NCBI GenBank assembly: GCA_001556125.1 | Contig: LSIG01000109.1 | Coordinates: 1 to 6,719, forward strand | Length of the DNA: 6,719 nt | Origin: Rhizobiales bacterium CCH10-E5 | GTDB taxonomy: Bacteria > Pseudomonadota > Alphaproteobacteria > Rhizobiales > Beijerinckiaceae | Reading direction: 5' to 3' | Part shown: one piece after another, positions 4,883-6,719 of the stretch | Layout: every line of letters starts with the position of its first letter | Position numbering within the stretch: the first letter of the stretch is position 1 | Position numbers and translations under genes: made by a program | Notes under the pieces: generated by a model | Told to the model about the DNA's origin: nothing | Database searches by the model: none | What the model saw: only the letters and a program-made list of their open reading frames with translations

Positions 4883-6719
4883 ATGTCCAAAACAAGAAAC
4901 AATCACTACGTCCCGCAGTGGTATCAGGCGGGGTTCTTCGAGCCCGGTCGCTCGTCGCTCGCATTCCTGGACATGACGCCTGACCGGAAGGTTCTGCCGG
5001 ATGGGCGCATCATCGTTCCAAACGGGGTGTGGAACGATACGCCAACCTCAAGGGCTTTCTGTCAGAAGGATCTTTACTCGACCTTCTTTGGAACGTCGGT
5101 CAACGACGAGATCGAGCGGCGTTTGTTCGGGGACATTGATGGCCGGGGCTCTCAGGCGGTGCGGGCTTTTTCTGGCACCGACATGGCTGAGTGGCACAAG
5201 CACTTCCAGACCTTCTTCGAGTATCTCGATATCCAGAAAATCAGAACGCCGAAGGGCCTGGACTGGCTGAAAGTTCATTATCCGAGCCTCTCGCAGAACG
5301 AACTGATGTTCGAAATGCAGGAGATCCGGAACTTGCACTGCACTATCTGGGTTGGAGGTGTCCGCGAGATCGTCTCGGCCGAAAATTCCGAGGTGAAGTT
5401 CATCTTCAGCGACCACCCGGTGACGATCTACAACCACTCGGTCCCGCCGACGCACCCGCTCGCCGCCTATCCGCGGGATCCCGGCATTGAGCTGAAGGCG
5501 TCTCAAACGATTTTTCCGCTGAATCGAGACTTCTGCCTGATTCTATCGAACCTGGAGTACGCGCAGAATCCAGCCGCAAAACCGCTGGAGAAAAGGACGT
5601 TTGCCCGGAACTTTCGGCAGATGATGGCTAGGATTGACGCCTTCATTCGCAGCCGGCAGCTCACGGCGGAGGAAGTCACGCAGATCAACTTCGTCCTGAA
5701 GTCCCGTGCGCGCCGTTACGTAGGAGGAGGCCGTAAGGATTGGCTCTACCCCGAAAAGTCGGTCTCTCAAAAGTGGGGGGATCTGAGGACGACGTTTCAG
5801 CCGCCAGCGAACAAGCTCCATCAATTCGGTGGCGAGATGTTCGTGAAGTACGAAAGTGGGCATGTCCACTATCAGGATCAATTCGGCCGGACCGAGAAGC
5901 CGCGCGACTTCCTGCTAAAGCCAGCGCCAGGGAAGCCGCTCCGCCCGAGTGATATCTGTGGCTGCGGGTCGGGAAATTCATTCAAGGCGTGTTGCCAGCT
6001 CAAGCCCGAAGCGCTGCGCCCTTCCTGGCAGGAACGCAGCATACGCGAACGAAACCTCATACTGCGGAACGGGATCGTCGATATCCTGGGGCTCAATGGC
6101 GAAAGGGATTGGATCCAAGTCCGACGCGAGCTGACGGACGAGAAGATTCGAAGGATCTATTCCCTGTACGAAGGCCTATGGCCGCTAGAAACGGATCTGC
6201 TCGCCCTCCTACCCAAGCCAGACGGTGTGGCTCGCGCGGTTTACACAGGCGCGATCGACCCCCGCTCGATCTCCAAATTCGCACTAGCCGCACCGCTGTA
6301 TTTTGGTGAGCTGATCGTCGCGCACCCGTTCATCAATTCAGCCGCCATGGCGAAAAAGTTCCGGCCGACCGAACATCCCGGGCTCTACCGCCAGGATGTG
6401 CTGAAGAGCATCATCTTCTTCCTCGAGATTATGCCCCTTGTGGAGCTCGGCCTCGTCAACCTCATCCCGGACCCTTGTGATTTCGATTTCCACCTGCGCG
6501 AACAAATGTGGAAAATGTCGAAAATCCGAGCGGCCCGAATGCGGTTCGATCTCGATAGCGAACCTCGCCTGAAAAAGCACATGGACGAAGACAGGCAGCG
6601 CATCTTGATGTCGATGCCTGCAGACATGCTGCGCCTCCAGATTCTTAAGCACAACCCCGAGATGTGCAGATTCCGACGCGACCGGCCGGGTAATCCAATA
6701 ATTAACCGGCCACTGTTCC
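4883..6719 (+). CDS. DUF4238 and SEC-C domain protein, 3' end outside window
   Basis: The frame is open for 612 codons to the right edge. The N-terminus has the DUF4238 signature: HYVPQWYQAGF from H8, SDHPV at 176-180 and IFPLN at 210-214. A SEC-C zinc-binding motif follows: C359-G-C361, then SGNSFKAC with C370-C371, as in the C-terminal tail of SecA and many accessory proteins. After it comes a helical region with NLIPDPCDFDFHL (526-538), which I recall from other SEC-C proteins but cannot name. The biochemical function of DUF4238 is unknown. There is no signal peptide, so it is probably cytoplasmic. ATG 4883 is chosen because HYVPQ normally lies within about ten residues of the N-terminus; GAGAG 5 nt upstream is a weak Shine-Dalgarno. 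GC is markedly lower than in the minus-strand genes (60 of 120 bases at 5221-5340), suggesting separate acquisition. It is transcribed away from the exonuclease block. Confidence 0.92.
   Translation, partial: MSKTRNNHYVPQWYQAGFFEPGRSSLAFLDMTPDRKVLPDGRIIVPNGVWNDTPTSRAFCQKDLYSTFFGTSVNDEIERRLFGDIDGRGSQAVRAFSGTDMAEWHKHFQTFFEYLDIQKIRTPKGLDWLKVHYPSLSQNELMFEMQEIRNLHCTIWVGGVREIVSAENSEVKFIFSDHPVTIYNHSVPPTHPLAAYPRDPGIELKASQTIFPLNRDFCLILSNLEYAQNPAAKPLEKRTFARNFRQMMARIDAFIRSRQLTAEEVTQINFVLKSRARRYVGGGRKDWLYPEKSVSQKWGDLRTTFQPPANKLHQFGGEMFVKYESGHVHYQDQFGRTEKPRDFLLKPAPGKPLRPSDICGCGSGNSFKACCQLKPEALRPSWQERSIRERNLILRNGIVDILGLNGERDWIQVRRELTDEKIRRIYSLYEGLWPLETDLLALLPKPDGVARAVYTGAIDPRSISKFALAAPLYFGELIVAHPFINSAAMAKKFRPTEHPGLYRQDVLKSIIFFLEIMPLVELGLVNLIPDPCDFDFHLREQMWKMSKIRAARMRFDLDSEPRLKKHMDEDRQRILMSMPADMLRLQILKHNPEMCRFRRDRPGNPIINRPLF

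Noticed and set aside
5048..5506. 152-codon minus-strand frame, and smaller ones at 5503-5981 and 6338-6654
   Set aside because: All are antisense to the continuous DUF4238/SEC-C frame, which carries recognisable motifs throughout.

Overview
The window looks like an accessory region of a GC-rich alphaproteobacterium. This is inferred from codon use and the general flavour of the proteins; no rRNA or other phylogenetic marker is present. Four genes and the 5' part of a fifth are packed on the minus strand over about 4.6 kb. A sixth, very different gene runs divergently on the plus strand from 4883 off the right edge.

Minus-strand block, in order of transcription: a 152-aa protein of unknown function (4573 to 4115); an exonuclease I (SbcB/ExoI) gene 9 nt downstream with its own Shine-Dalgarno (4105 to 2700), broken by a one-base frame change near 3665 but otherwise complete; an unknown 332-aa protein (2587 to 1589); an unknown 306-aa protein (1470 to 550); and the N-terminal 142 codons of a fifth protein (426 off the left edge). 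The 332-aa protein and the left-edge protein are clear paralogues. Both have a DDPSVxEL[VI]AFRR motif at residues 41-53 and a W-P motif after a hydrophobic helix near residue 107. The 332-aa protein carries a second, degenerate copy of that helix plus W-P unit.

The most striking feature is between the genes. Each of the three intergenic gaps downstream of exonuclease I holds the same two-hairpin unit. A GC-rich hairpin lies 24-31 nt after the stop codon. A fixed spacer of 26-27 nt follows, then a short hairpin of the form GCAGCC-loop-GGCTGT followed by an ACCC run, then the next ATG with no visible Shine-Dalgarno. Stem bases change in compensating fashion between copies in both hairpins. This suggests a conserved structured RNA (terminator plus leader, or one composite cis-regulatory element) controlling each unknown gene.

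Divergent gene: a protein of at least 612 residues with an N-terminal DUF4238-like region (HYVPQ at residues 8-12), a SEC-C zinc-binding motif (C359, C361, C370, C371) and a further C-terminal region. Samples of its DNA are much less GC-rich than the minus-strand block (about 50% against 67-75% in the lines counted), which suggests separate acquisition. The roughly 300 nt between the divergent genes must hold both promoters, but no convincing promoter was identified.

How the genes work together is inference. An exonuclease of DNA repair and recombination, co-transcribed with a small protein and followed by separately controlled members of an unknown repeated family, fits an accessory module of a mobile or integrated element. 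No integrase, transposase, tRNA or CRISPR was seen.
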